The position numbers and the translations under genes were made by a program. This document shows positions 12,230 through 23,147 of a stretch of DNA of 64,000 bases, one piece after another. The notes beneath the pieces are model-generated. The model did not search any database, was not told where the DNA came from, and saw only the letters and a list, made by a program, of their open reading frames with translations. Origin of the DNA: Alisma plantago-aquatica (lineage: Eukaryota; Streptophyta; Magnoliopsida; Alismatales; Alismataceae); the NCBI GenBank assembly GCA_963693085.1, contig OY856410.1:563307906-563371905 (forward strand), read 5' to 3'. Numbering within the stretch: position 1 is the first letter of the stretch; each line of letters starts with the position of its first letter.

Positions 12230-13278
12230 GGTTGGGTTACCTCCATATCTCTAACTGGACAATCCCTTATCATATGTCCTATCTACCCATACTTGAAGCA
12301 GTTTCTATCCTGTTGTGGTCTAGATGATCCTGTTACTTACATTGGTTTCATACTATGGGTTCCACTTGGCAGAAAGCTATGACCTCTACCCTTGCTTGAT
12401 GTCCACTGCTTCTGTGCATTAAACCTCTGTGGTGATAATGGTGCAGGAAACCTTGGTTTCTTGAAACTTCCAGACCTCTGTCTCTGGAACTGGACAGGTC
12501 CTTTCATACTGTTAGCCTCACATTTCTCAGTCATGGACCTCTCTATCCACCTAACTGACTCCACAAAGGTGGCAAACCTCTCTCTATTCTCTAGAGTAGC
12601 TACAGTTGTGGATAACTCAATGTTCATACCCTTCTTAAAACTTCGAACCCTCTTCTCCTCTGTAGTAGCCATGTGTGGACAAAACCACAAAATCTCCATG
12701 AACTTAGCTTCATACTCACTAATCTTCATTGGTCCTTGCTTAATATGCTCAAACTGTGAGATTTTCTCATCCAGATTAGTCCTGGGAAAGTATCTACTGA
12801 CAAACTCACGTCGGAAATCCTCCCGGCCGACCTCAACACCCAATCTTTTCTCTTCTTCAATGGCCCACCAATGGCCATCACTTCCTCTTAAAAAATACAC
12901 AACATGCCTAACTTTATCAGTTTCTGGGATGCTAAGGATTCTAAAGGCTTTTTCTAGCTTAGTGAGACATAAATATGTGTCTGCTGTATCGGCATATTCA
13001 GTGGCTCCTACCTGGCGTAGCCACTCAAAAGTCTTACCGGATCCATGTCCCTCATTGGGAACTGGTGCCCTAGGTGCTGGTGTTGGCATCTGGTCTGCCA
13101 TATGTGTTATTGTGGTCATAAACTGCCCGAAAAGAGCATGAAAGGCTGGGTTTTCTAGCATGGATTCATCAAGATGGGAATTCTTAGGCACTGGTCCCTC
13201 TCTAGCATGTTCCCTTGCACCTCCTCCTGATGCAGCAATACTACTCTCAGTAGAGTGTTCTTCGCATGCTCCAGCCAT
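12230..13278 (-). pseudogene. E2 gag, long open frame with broken zinc knuckle
   Basis: The frame 13278-12337 (313 codons) is open and covers the capsid-like Retrotrans_gag fold, with KTFEWLRQVGA, VYFLRGSDGHWW and REFVSRYFP as landmarks. It stops before the CCHC zinc knuckle. The knuckle is readable just downstream near 12280 as CFKYG.IGHMIRDC, where the second Cys is Tyr and a stop replaces one residue. The start Met at 13278 matches the E1 gag start by alignment. The product would lack RNA-binding function and be uncoupled from pol. Confidence 0.8.
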
Positions 13279-13395
13279 CTTTCAGATTTACTTCTTCTCC
13301 TATATGAGAAAAAGTCACTATAAGATAAACTGGAGGACACTAGAACAGACTCAACAACCTTAATCCTATGTCTCTGTAGACTCAATGAACATTAG

Positions 13396-13407
13396 ACTTT
13401 GATACCA
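13396..13407 (-). other. Primer-binding site of E2
   Basis: The minus strand reads TGGTATCAAAGT, five bases from the LTR end. It differs from the canonical TGGTATCAGAGC at two positions. The downstream leader (CATTGAGTCTACAG) is shared with E1 and E3. Confidence 0.75.
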
Positions 13408-15574
13408 AAACTTATGACTACCACTATCAAACCGACAACCAAATCACACAATAATTATGCATAATAACCATTAGCAGCGAATTAACGAAAATCACTAAAA
13501 AGGAACCATTTTGCAAAGAGATCCATTTCTAGGAAACTCTTAAGAGAAGAACCAAAGCAATATATACATCATGGTTCACATTGTACATACATTTTACCAT
13601 CTCATCTCGAGGATATCATATACCAGTTGCTTTGCCCAAACATATACATAAGCAACATAAAACCTTGAGGCATACAAGCCAAAATATCAGATCGTTTATA
13701 AAACCATTACATACTAACTCCCAAGGACCTGAGAGTATAGAGATGACACATATGACTTCTATCTATAAGACACAATAAACAACACACTCAACCTGAGCTA
13801 AAACTGTTGTCCCTATTACTATTGTCCTCCCTCTACATTATAGTCTCTACCTCCCCGTCCGTATCCACCTAAAATGTTGGGACCAATGGGGGTGAGACAA
13901 AAGTCCCAGTAAGAGATATAACTCTCTGCCAAAAACATTATTATCATAGGTAAATAGTATGAAACTGAGTCGAGGATCTTTTATATTAATAATCAAGATT
14001 AATCACTGTTTATAAGCTGAATAGAGTAATATCATCTTTTAAAGCAATATAACTATCTATGATAGAGAAATAAATCATCTATTCACTTTATAAGGAATAC
14101 GAAGAACACATATAACATCTATCCATTTAAGATGTATAAAAGTAGTGTAACATCAACCAATGTTTCTATATTCAATCCTTAATCAAATACGCTACACGAC
14201 TGATTACGTATTTACAATCACACTTATGCCCTAAGGAGATGAGGTATACCGCTCATGCTCCAACCGACCATGGCTACGTAATGCATCAGTACCATACAAG
14301 GTCAAAGTAAGAGCCAATTTCCAAGACCTCACCTGTCTCGGTCAGTATGAGACCACTGGCGGTGACATCATGTATCAATTTGCAATTAGCTTGCAAGGGT
14401 ATAGTGGCATCTTTGCTATAGAGATACAACCACAACATGCACTCTCTTCAGGGAGATCACAATAATCCCCAGTATATTAATATTGATTCATGGCATATAT
14501 CCATACTCTTATGATGATGAGGGAGACCACACAACAATCCCTATTTGGATGTAAGGATATTTTTGCCCATTACCCCCACATATTAAAAAATATGCTCTCC
14601 GAGTTAAACTCGTTTCACCATTTAGTAAAATCTTGACACTGAATGGATCTATGGCCAAGGCAACTACATTATAAGGTTCTACTTGATTAATTCGGTGCAT
14701 TACAATATCTTTTAGCATCAACCAAGTTACAAGCATGAATTATAATAGATGCTACAAAGAAAGGTGTAATACATTTATCAAGTACTTTCATAATCTTTGG
14801 AACACATTGAATGCATAACACTCAGGATCTTAGTCCCTTATCACATTATTGAGGATTCTCATCCCTTAACATTATCATCATCATCATTGCTAGATCTGGG
14901 TATTCAAACCCTTAGTTTATCATTGAACATTGTCACCTCTTATCAGGTAACTATTACCTCTAGGTCCTCAGACCCAGGTATACATTATACTTGTTGCACA
15001 AGTATTTCACATGGCTCATAAGGCCTGTTTAATCTGTATCATATGAAACATCATAGCTCATACATGGCTATGCTCATCATCTCATGATACCTGCATGGTT
15101 ACTATTTCATGATAAAAAAAAAATACCAAGTACATATCATCACCATGCAATACAAGAGAAATACAACCTTCCCATTATTAGGGTTAGGGTTTCCCTTTTA
15201 TCCGATTAGGGTTTCAAGTTCATATTATCAAGAATCAAAATCCTAATTCATATCTCCACACATATTAGGAGCATACATTGATATCATAAGTATTCAATCA
15301 TACTTGTTTATTCTCATCATTTATCATTAAATGATTATCACACAAAGTATGAGTTTCTCTCTCATCCTCACCATGATATTGATTACATCATATTTTATTA
15401 AGTTGGCTCAACCCTTTTCTCAAGTTACATTGGCCTACACTTATCAAAATGCATTAAACTCTTTACATCTTAATGTATCATTTGACATAACACACTTCAT
15501 GTGTTACTCAATCAAGTATATCGGATTTGAGGTGCTTACCTACATATTGGTTTTGAGGTGCTTCCACCATATCG

Positions 15575-15860
15575 GGATAGAGGTATATGCTTACCACCAT
15601 ATCGTCCAAGAGGTGTGTGCTTACCACCATATTGTCCAAGAGGTATGTGCTTACCACCACATCATCCAAGAGGTGTGTTCTTACCACCATATTGTCCAAG
15701 AGGTGTGTGCTTACCACCATATCATCCAAGAGGTGTGTGCTTATCACCATATCATCCAAGAGGTGTGTGCTTATCACCATATCGTCCAAGAGGTGTGTGT
15801 TTATCACCATATCATCCAAGAGGTGTGTACTTACCACCATATCATCCAAGAGGGGGTGTG
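15575..15860. repeat. 30-bp minisatellite in the E2 right LTR
   Basis: About nine copies of the unit seen at 6640-6932. The pattern of variant copies differs between the two arrays, so they have changed independently since insertion. Open frames through the array are artefacts of the 30-bp period. Confidence 0.95.
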
Positions 15861-16642
15861 TGTGTGTCACTTATATCAGTTTACTCAAGTGTAGGGTTTT
15901 GCATATCTAGTTAGACCCTTATGCTCATACCTTTTCAAACCTTCAAAGTATCAACCTACCATGTATTGAGTGATAGCCTAGACCACTAGTTAGTCCTTTT
16001 TCAACCAACCCAAATGTAAAAAATGATAGGGGTGTGGGGTTCCAAGGTATAATGGATTTCATATCACCATATTGGGTTTCATTACCATATCGGGTTAGAG
16101 GTGCTTCAACCCGATATCAGTTTGTGCCATGATGATGTCATCATCATCATCAAGCTCTAGAATTTTGTCCCTTACTATTCTAGTTCATGGACAACAGTCC
16201 TATGCAACTATTAGAACTCATTAAATCATCAATCATTCAAGAAAAATCAAAATTGAAAGTAGATCAACAAGTATAGCAAGATTGAAGGTGAATAATAACA
16301 TGATTGGGTTCAAGTTATATAACCCGCCTCAAGAACAACTTCAAAGCTCCAAGATCCAAATCTTCACGTTAACAAGTTTGAATATGAACTTATCAAAGAT
16401 ACAAGACTTGTTAACAACTCCTCTATATGCAAAGAATCACCTTAGATAAGAACTTGGTGAAGAAGAAAAGAAAGGAAGAATCACAACCTGAGGTTCATGC
16501 TTCAACCAAGGTTGAAGATGACCATGGCTTCACCTTAAGCTTAAGGATCTAGATCCTCCTTTCTCTCAAATACTATGCAGGGTATCTAAGAGAAAGAGTG
16601 TTGTAGGATTCGAAAAGTTTCACTAGTAGGTGAAAGGAGTGG

Positions 16643-16650
16643 TATATATA
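16643..16650 (-). promoter_or_regulatory. TATA box of the E2 right LTR
   Basis: It is the counterpart of 7706-7713. The CACTA element lies about 276 bp upstream on the minus strand, inside U3, so it separates the distal U3 from this promoter. Confidence 0.45.
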
Positions 16651-16926
16651 ATTGAGACTCGTGAGAGAGAGAGAGTGTATAAGAGGTGTCATCACCTTAT
16701 ACTACTAGGTGACACATGACCATGCATGGGTTGACACATGTCCATGCATGCACACATATTTATATTGACATGCAAAAATCTTGGGGATAATATAAGGATA
16801 AAATTTCAGCCATTAGTTATATTGTTGAACAAGATATCTCAACCCAACATCACTTTATTCACAAACCAATACAACTTTTCCAAGGAAAGTTGTAAATCGA
16901 TTTCCATCACCTTCTTGAGGTGCTTA

Positions 16927-16940
16927 CACTACTACAGAAA
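16927..16940. repeat. Left terminal inverted repeat of the CACTA element
   Basis: CACTACTACAGAAA pairs perfectly with 27034-27047; beyond 14 bp the two ends differ. The TTA target duplication sits immediately outside. Confidence 0.97.
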
Positions 16941-16950
16941 TAGCATTCAG

Positions 16951-17370
16951 TGTCGCTTTTCTGGGCGTCGGTTATTAAGGAAAACCGACGCCTATCATAT
17001 AAGGCGTCGGTTGTTTAAGCAAACCAACGTCTATATTCGAAGACCAGCCAGACACGGGTACCGCTTTGTATTAAGCGTCGGTTGTTTATAAAAAACCGAC
17101 GCTTAAAGTCGCCCGCGAAATCCATTTTTCGATAAAAAAATAGTGTCATTGTCAGCGTCGGTTATATACCTAGAAAACCGACGCCTATGTGCGATGAAAA
17201 TTTGCGCCGAAAATGTCACTTTCAGCGTCGGTTATCCTTGTATAACCGACGCGGAAGGTGGTTCCCGCCAAACATTTTCATGAAAATATCGTCCAATTAG
17301 ACGTCGGTTGTTTACAACAACCGACGCTAAATCTGTTTAGGCGTCGGTTTTTGTAAACAACTGACGCTAT
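16951..17370. repeat. Left subterminal repeat region of the CACTA element
   Basis: Many copies of GCGTCGGTT and its complement AACCGACGC occur, mostly paired as short hairpins with 5-20 bp loops (for example 16966-16992 and 17154-17187). In En/Spm such subterminal repeats are bound by the TNPA product; the same role here is inferred. Confidence 0.85.
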
Positions 17371-17378
17371 TTGGGAAC

Positions 17379-17750
17379 TTATAACCCGTGATCGCCAGAC
17401 TCTTCCCCTTTCTTCTGTTTCATTGCTACCCTATTTCCCTGTTGCGGCGATTTCTCTGGCGATTTCTTTGCTGCTGCTGCTAGTTTTTCTCCGGCGCTTC
17501 TCTCCGGTGCCCCATCTCCGGCGCCCCTCTCCGGCGCGTTTCTTCTCCGCCGCCCCTGCTGCCCGCCCTGCTGCTCCAACCGCCTGCGCCGCCGCCACGC
17601 CTGAGAACCGGCGCTGCCGCCACGCCTGGTGCCCACCTGCCTGCCCACCGCCGCCCTAGCTCCAACCACCTGCTCATGCCCGGCGCCACCCCCTTCTTCC
17701 TGCTTCGACCACCACTGCTGGAAAAGGAATGTCTGCTTTCAGTGATTAAT
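17379..17750 (+). promoter_or_regulatory. GC-rich leader region, likely promoter/5' UTR of the transposon genes
   Basis: A TATAA lies at 17380-17384, followed by a pyrimidine-rich and then strongly GC-rich stretch (about 17450-17690) with repeated CTCCGGCG and CCGCC words, in contrast to the AT-rich surroundings. Open frames exist on both strands (17423-17659 plus; 17379-17669 minus) but their proline/alanine/arginine-rich composition is explained by GC content. A first, mostly untranslated exon is one reading; captured host sequence is another. No splice donor could be assigned with confidence. Confidence 0.4.
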
Positions 17751-18370
17751 GATTGGTACTACTGGTTTCCTTATATACTAGTAATGCATGATTAGTTTTA
17801 CTGATTTCCTTGCTGCTTTCAGTGATTAATGATTGGTACTACTGGTTAGTATTACTTTAGTGATTACTTTAATTCAACAATTCATAGTTTGTTATTTACA
17901 ATTACTGATCTGCTTGCCGATTTTAATGATTAGAGATACTGATTAATAGTAAGTATTGATGAATACTTAGTTAATTACTGATTTGTTGATTAGATATGTA
18001 TAGAAGTTCCTTATAAATATATTTTTTATATACACATACATGTAATTTCGTATAAAATACATGATGTAGTGTGATCTTAAATCCTAGAGTGTACCCCTTT
18101 TGTTCTATGATGGTACCTATGACCCTAAATACATCCATAAGGGTCTATTGTATCCTAAAGAAGATTTATTTCTTACTTCTGCCCTAATTTTTATTTGGAT
18201 CTTAATCTTATATCGCTTACTCATAAATAAGGAAATATCCTCCCTTATGACCACCTTGATGTGTATGTCCCATATAATCCACATGTTGGACCCTAATGAT
18301 ACAAATTTTTTATGTTGAAAACGAATGTATGTTTCAAGTGTTGAACCTAATGTTGGACAATGTGTTTGTT
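17751..18370. other. AT-rich spacer inside the CACTA element, no gene seen
   Basis: It contains a duplicated TTTCAGTGATTAATGATTGG (near 17737 and 17818) and otherwise AT-rich sequence. Short open frames at 18100-18478 have no recognisable features. Confidence 0.6.
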
Positions 18371-18623
18371 ATAGGTGGTACACATTTATTATATAAGAAT
18401 GACATCACATGTGTTTGTTGGCCTAGAAAAGTCAACAATCATTGTTCTTTATATTACTTGTACATTGGTATAATTTAGAATGAACAATCACTAAATTATA
18501 TACTGTTTGTATGGAGTCTGGCTTCATTGTAGATATCTATTATTGTGTTTGTTGGCCTAGAAACCCGTCCAAGATTGACTCATTAGGAGTAAATCTTGGA
18601 TAGTCCCCGGTTTGGGACTGTTC

Positions 18624-18811
18624 TTGAACACCTAATCTCACTTAGGATGTAAGTGTATAATGTGTATTGGGTTTTCGAGAAAATTTTGGTAGCATTTCCC
18701 CGTTTGTTCTCTAAGTACATATGTACTTAGAGAACAGCGGGGAAATGCTGCCGAAATTTTCTCGAAAACCCAATACACATTATACACTTACTAGTGAGAT
18801 TAGGTGTTCAA
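18624..18811. repeat. 188-bp palindrome, copy 1
   Basis: The left arm starts TTGAACACCTAATCTCAC and the right arm ends GTGAGATTAGGTGTTCAA. The two arms pair almost throughout around a centre at CATATG (18718-18723), with a few mismatches and a small bulge. The RNA would form a long, nearly loop-less hairpin. Confidence 0.95.
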
Positions 18812-19072
18812 GGATGGGATAGGTGGTACACATTTATTATATATAAGAATGACATCACATGTGTTTGTTGGCCTAGAATGTGAACAATCATTGTTCTTTA
18901 TATTACTTGTACATTGGTATAAATTAGAATGAACAATCACTAAATTATATACTGTTTGTATGGAGTCCGGATTCATTGTAGATATCTATTATTGTGTTTG
19001 TTGGCCTAGAAACCCGTCCAAGATTTACTCATTAGGAGTAAATCTTGGATAGTCCCCGGTTTGGGACTGTTC

Positions 19073-19260
19073 TTGAACACCTAATCTCACTTAGGATGTA
19101 AGTGTATAATGTGTATTGGGTTTTCGAGAAAATTTTGGTAGCATTTCCCCGTTTGTTCTCTAAGTACATATGTACTTAGAGAACAGCGGGGAAATGCTGC
19201 CGAAATTTTCTCGAAAACCCAATACACATTATACACTTACTAGTGAGATTAGGTGTTCAA
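19073..19260. repeat. 188-bp palindrome, copy 2
   Basis: It has the same arms and centre as copy 1 and nearly the same sequence, including the mismatch between GTTTG and CAGCG near the core. Confidence 0.95.
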
Positions 19261-19521
19261 GGATGGGATAGGTGGTACACATTTATTATATATAAGAATG
19301 ACATCACATGTGTTTGTTGGCCTAGAATGTGAACAATCATTGTTCTTTATATTACTTGTACATTGGTATAAATTAGAATGAACAATCACTAAATTATATA
19401 CTGTTTGTATGGAGTCCGGCTTCATTGTAGATATCTATTATTGTGTTTGTTGGCCTAGAAACCCGTCCAAGATTGACTCATTAGGAGTAAATCTTGGATA
19501 GTCCTCAGTTTGGGACTATTC

Positions 19522-19709
19522 TTGAACACCTAATCTCACTTAGGATGTAAGTGTATAATGTGTATTTGGTTTTCGAGAAAATTTCAGCAGCATTTCCCCG
19601 TTTGTTCTCTAAGTACATATGTACTTAGAGAACAACGGGGAAATGCTGCCGAAATTTTCTCGAAAACCAAATACACATTATACACTTACTAGTGAGATTA
19701 GGTGTTCAA
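19522..19709. repeat. 188-bp palindrome, copy 3
   Basis: It has the same structure. Here paired changes occur in both arms (GTATTTGGTTTTCG on the left, CGAAAACCAAATAC on the right, where copies 1 and 2 have GTATTGGG/CCCAATAC), so base pairing is kept despite sequence change. Confidence 0.95.
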
Positions 19710-19767
19710 GGATGGGATAGGTGGTACACATTTATTATATATAAGAATGACATCAAATGTGTTTGTT

Positions 19768-19829
19768 GGCATTTCCCCGTTTGTTCTCTAAGTACATATG
19801 TACTTAGAGAACAACGGGGAAATGTTGCC
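19768..19829. repeat. 62-bp palindrome core next to the transposase start
   Basis: GGCATTTCCCCG at the left pairs with CGGGGAAATGTTGCC at the right around the same CATATG centre. It ends 59 bp before the transposase ATG. Confidence 0.95.
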
Positions 19830-19888
19830 TAATCTTTTCCTAATATATACTTGTTTCCTAATATATACTTGTTTTCTCTGATCATAGA

Positions 19889-22800
19889 ATGGATAGATCA
19901 TGGATGTCCATTCGTAATCGTTGCACCCCAGAGTTTATATCTGGTCTTGATCAGTTTATTAGATTTTCCGAGGAACATAGGAAAAAACCTACAGATAGGT
20001 TCTACTGTCCATGTAGGCATTGCGGTAACAACTTGAAAGTCAACACTGGTGAGGAAATCAAAAGTCATGTCATGTGCAACGGGATTGTACAAGGCTATAC
20101 AGAATGGCACTGGCATGGAGAGATTTCAAAATTGAAACCAGTAGATGTCGATAGCAGTGCTTGGGTGGAAGAAGAAATTGCCTCCGATGACGTAAATGTG
20201 AACGAACCAGTTCCAGCAGACATCGTTGATGCGATGCTGGATAGTTGTAGGGTAGAGCACACCGATCCACCTCCTATCTTTACAAACATTGTGCATGATG
20301 CTGAGATACCGTTATACACAGGCTGTGCTAAGTTTACGAAGCTTAGCGCTGTGTTGAGATTGTATAAGTTGAAAGCTAACAATAGATGGAGCGACAAAAG
20401 CTTCACTTCATTGTTGACTTTGTTGAAAGAAATGCTTCCTGAAGGAAACGATCTTCCAATCTCAACATACCAGGTAAAGAAAATGTTGTGCCCAATGGGA
20501 ATGGAGGCCAAGAAGATACACACATGCCCGAATGATTGTGTATTATTTCAAAAGGACTATGTAGATTTGAAAGATTGTCCAAAATGTGGTGCGTCACGGT
20601 ATAAATTGACGACTTTGGGGGAGTCCAAAACTGGTTCTCCTGCCAAGGTGTTGTGGTATCTACCTATAATATCACGATTTCAACGCTTGTTTGCAAATCC
20701 GAAAGATGCGAAGAATTTGAGGTGGCATGCAGATGTTAAGAAAAATAATGATGGGATCCTACGACATGCGTCTGATTCCCCACAGTGGAAGAAGATTGAT
20801 CTATTGTACCCTAAATTTGGTGAAGAAGATAGGAATCTAAGACTTGGGCTTTGTACAGATGGGATGAATCCGTACGGGACATTTAGCAGCCAACATAGTA
20901 CTTGTCCAGTCATGCTTGTTATATACAATCTTCCTCCCTGGATGTGTATGAAAAATAAGTACGTTATGTTGTCATTGTTGATATCGGGCCCTAAACAACC
21001 CGGAAATGATATCGATGTTTATCTTGAACCTTTGATTGATGACTTAAAGAAACTTTGGGCTGAAGGTGTGATGACCTATGATGCTTCAACAAGAGAGACA
21101 TTTCGTTTGCACGCTATGTTGTTTTGCACTATTAATGACTTTCCAGCATATGGGAATTTGTCTGGATATAGTGTCAAAGGAGCTAAAGCGTGTCCTATAT
21201 GTGAAGAAAACACTGATTCAATAAGACTAAAACATGGCGGCAAGACTGTATATCTTGGTCATCGAAGGTTTCTTTCAAAATTCCATCCATATCGTAGGAA
21301 GCGCAAAGCATTCAATGGATGGAATGATGAACGGAGTGCACCTAAACCTATACCAGGGGATGTTGTTTATGAAAGAGTAAAAGACATTGTCAATGAATTT
21401 GGTAAGAAATCACAATGTAGTATGGCCACACGGAGTGACAATTCTTCATTCAAGAAGAAGTCAATATTTTGGGATCTTCCTTATTGGAGTTCTTTGACAG
21501 TCAGGCATTGTATCGATGTAATGCACGTTGAGAAAAATGTCTGTGATAGCATCATTGGTACTCTATTAAATATACCAGGTAAGACTAAAGATGGGATAAA
21601 ATCCAGACTGGACCTACGTGAAATGGGAATAAGGTCAGAATTAACAGAATTACGTGAAATGGGTAATAAAAGAACATACTTACCTCCCTCTTGTTACACG
21701 TTGTCTAGAAAGGAGAAGAAAACTTTTTGTGAATGCTTGGTAAATGTTAAGGTGCCACATGGTTACTCATCCAACATCTGTAGATTGGTATCAATGAAAG
21801 ATCTGAAGTTGATAGGTCTTAAATCTCATGATTGTCACACTCTAATGCAACAAATATTGCCCGTGGCAATTCGATCTATATTGCCGAAGCATGTAAGGTT
21901 TGCAATTACCAGACTTTGTTTCTTTTTCAACAGTCTATGCAGCAAAGTTATTGACCCTGATACTCTCGATAATTTGCAAAGAGAAGTGGTTGTTACCCTA
22001 TGTCAGCTTGAGATGTATTTCCCTCCTTCGTTCTTTGATATCATGGTACATCTTGTTGTCCACTTGACTAGGGAAGTGAAAATGTTGGGACCAGTTTTCT
22101 TGCATTGGATGTATCCCTTTGAACGATACATGAGCGTTTTTAAAGGTGATGTTCGAAACTGTTATCGGCCTGAAGGGAGTATTATTGAAGGTTATGTGGC
22201 GAGAGAGGTTATGGATTTTTGCAATGACTTTCTCAGTGGTAATGACACTCCTGATAATGACAAGAATATTGAGGAGGGCAAAGGAATTTTGGGATCACGG
22301 GTGAAAGGAATCAGCCGTGAGCAGTTGGAACAAGCTCACTTGTATATTTTACACAATATGGATGAAGTGAGTGTTTATATCGAGGAACATACCAATTTCA
22401 TAAAGAGACAACATCCTCGAGCAAGTTCAATGTGGCTTGCTAGAGAGCATAATAAGACTTTTACTAAGTGGTTTGAAGATAAAGTCTTACATCAACTATC
22501 TCAAACACCAAATGATATTACAGAAACTATCAAATGCCTCGCCTTTAAACCAAAACCGAATGTTATGTCTTATGAAGGGTTTGACATTAATGGATTCACA
22601 TATTACACAAAGTGCCAAGATGATAAGAGTGTCGTCCAAAATAGTGGGGTCACTCTTCAAGCGTCGACTATGTACTTTGCAAGTGCAAAGGATAAGAGTC
22701 CACGTGAAGCTAAAATGTCATATTACGGTGTCATTGAGGACATTTGGGAGTTTGACTACATAGATTTCAAAATTCCACTCTTTAAATGTAATTGGGTTGA

Positions 22801-23137
22801 TAACACCAAAGGAGTTATAGTGGATGAATTGGGTTTCACTTTGGTGAACTTTGAAAAGATTGGCGAGAAGGGTGAACCATTCATATTGGCATCACAGGCG
22901 AAACAAATATTCTATATCGATGATCCTGTGAATGATAAATGGTCGGTTGTTCTTCATGGTAAAAGACAGTTCATTGAAGATCCTATAGATGAAGAAGAGT
23001 ACTATGATAAGTATGATGACTCCAGTCCATTCTCAGTTGGGTTGCCCACTCCACACAATATTGAAGCTAATGATGACTTATATGTGCGCGGAGATCACAA
23101 TGAAGGATTGTTAATTGATAAAAGATCACAATTTTAG
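19889..23137 (+). CDS. TNPD-type CACTA transposase (1082 aa, uninterrupted)
   Basis: This is the catalytic transposase of an En/Spm-type element, which acts in the nucleus to cut at the CACTA ends. The N-terminus MDRSWMSIRNRC with FYCPCRHCGNN (residues 1-50) matches the transposase-associated domain. The tnp2/Transposase_21 core includes LCTDGMNPYG (about 320), LPPWMCMKNKY, FCTINDFPAYGNLSGYS, a CPIC pair and YLGHRRFL...HPYR (to about 480). DVMHVEKNVC follows near 545. A DUF4218-like block with FFFNSLCSKV, LHWMYPFERYM and GSIIEGYVAREV spans about 650-770, and a DUF4216-like block (YYGVIEDIWEFDY) lies near 944-1015. Length and order are normal for intact family members. The ATG at 19889 gives the conserved start. 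There are no stops or frameshifts. Confidence 0.95.
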   Translation: MDRSWMSIRNRCTPEFISGLDQFIRFSEEHRKKPTDRFYCPCRHCGNNLKVNTGEEIKSHVMCNGIVQGYTEWHWHGEISKLKPVDVDSSAWVEEEIASDDVNVNEPVPADIVDAMLDSCRVEHTDPPPIFTNIVHDAEIPLYTGCAKFTKLSAVLRLYKLKANNRWSDKSFTSLLTLLKEMLPEGNDLPISTYQVKKMLCPMGMEAKKIHTCPNDCVLFQKDYVDLKDCPKCGASRYKLTTLGESKTGSPAKVLWYLPIISRFQRLFANPKDAKNLRWHADVKKNNDGILRHASDSPQWKKIDLLYPKFGEEDRNLRLGLCTDGMNPYGTFSSQHSTCPVMLVIYNLPPWMCMKNKYVMLSLLISGPKQPGNDIDVYLEPLIDDLKKLWAEGVMTYDASTRETFRLHAMLFCTINDFPAYGNLSGYSVKGAKACPICEENTDSIRLKHGGKTVYLGHRRFLSKFHPYRRKRKAFNGWNDERSAPKPIPGDVVYERVKDIVNEFGKKSQCSMATRSDNSSFKKKSIFWDLPYWSSLTVRHCIDVMHVEKNVCDSIIGTLLNIPGKTKDGIKSRLDLREMGIRSELTELREMGNKRTYLPPSCYTLSRKEKKTFCECLVNVKVPHGYSSNICRLVSMKDLKLIGLKSHDCHTLMQQILPVAIRSILPKHVRFAITRLCFFFNSLCSKVIDPDTLDNLQREVVVTLCQLEMYFPPSFFDIMVHLVVHLTREVKMLGPVFLHWMYPFERYMSVFKGDVRNCYRPEGSIIEGYVAREVMDFCNDFLSGNDTPDNDKNIEEGKGILGSRVKGISREQLEQAHLYILHNMDEVSVYIEEHTNFIKRQHPRASSMWLAREHNKTFTKWFEDKVLHQLSQTPNDITETIKCLAFKPKPNVMSYEGFDINGFTYYTKCQDDKSVVQNSGVTLQASTMYFASAKDKSPREAKMSYYGVIEDIWEFDYIDFKIPLFKCNWVDNTKGVIVDELGFTLVNFEKIGEKGEPFILASQAKQIFYIDDPVNDKWSVVLHGKRQFIEDPIDEEEYYDKYDDSSPFSVGLPTPHNIEANDDLYVRGDHNEGLLIDKRSQF

Positions 23138-23147
23138 AGACATGTAT

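Larger units (their letters stand above)
13413..16926 (-). repeat. E2 5' LTR (right copy), part proximal to gag
   Basis: It aligns with 4481 to about 7983 of the left LTR, including minisatellite and TATA box. The terminal TG/CA is changed (TATGAC against TGTGAC). Similarity stops at the TTA in 16924-16926, where the CACTA element begins. Confidence 0.9.
18371..19767. repeat. 449-bp tandem repeat, three copies plus a partial fourth
   Basis: Units start at 18371, 18819, 19268 and 19717, each with ATAGGTGGTACACATTTATT. They are nearly identical; copy 1 carries the most differences at its start. The fourth copy is internally deleted: after about 50 bp it jumps to the palindrome core at 19768. 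The array lies between the leader and the transposase, so it is transcribed if the transposase uses the leader promoter. Confidence 0.95.

Noticed and set aside
12392..13141. 249-codon plus-strand open frame
   Set aside because: It is the antisense shadow of E2 gag, which has clear protein similarity on the minus strand.
17379..17689. Minus-strand Gly/Arg/Ala-rich open frames and plus-strand Pro/Ala-rich frame
   Set aside because: GC-rich composition opens frames on both strands; no domain or start context supports a gene.
19898..20928. Minus-strand frames inside the transposase region
   Set aside because: They are shadows of the 1082-codon transposase.
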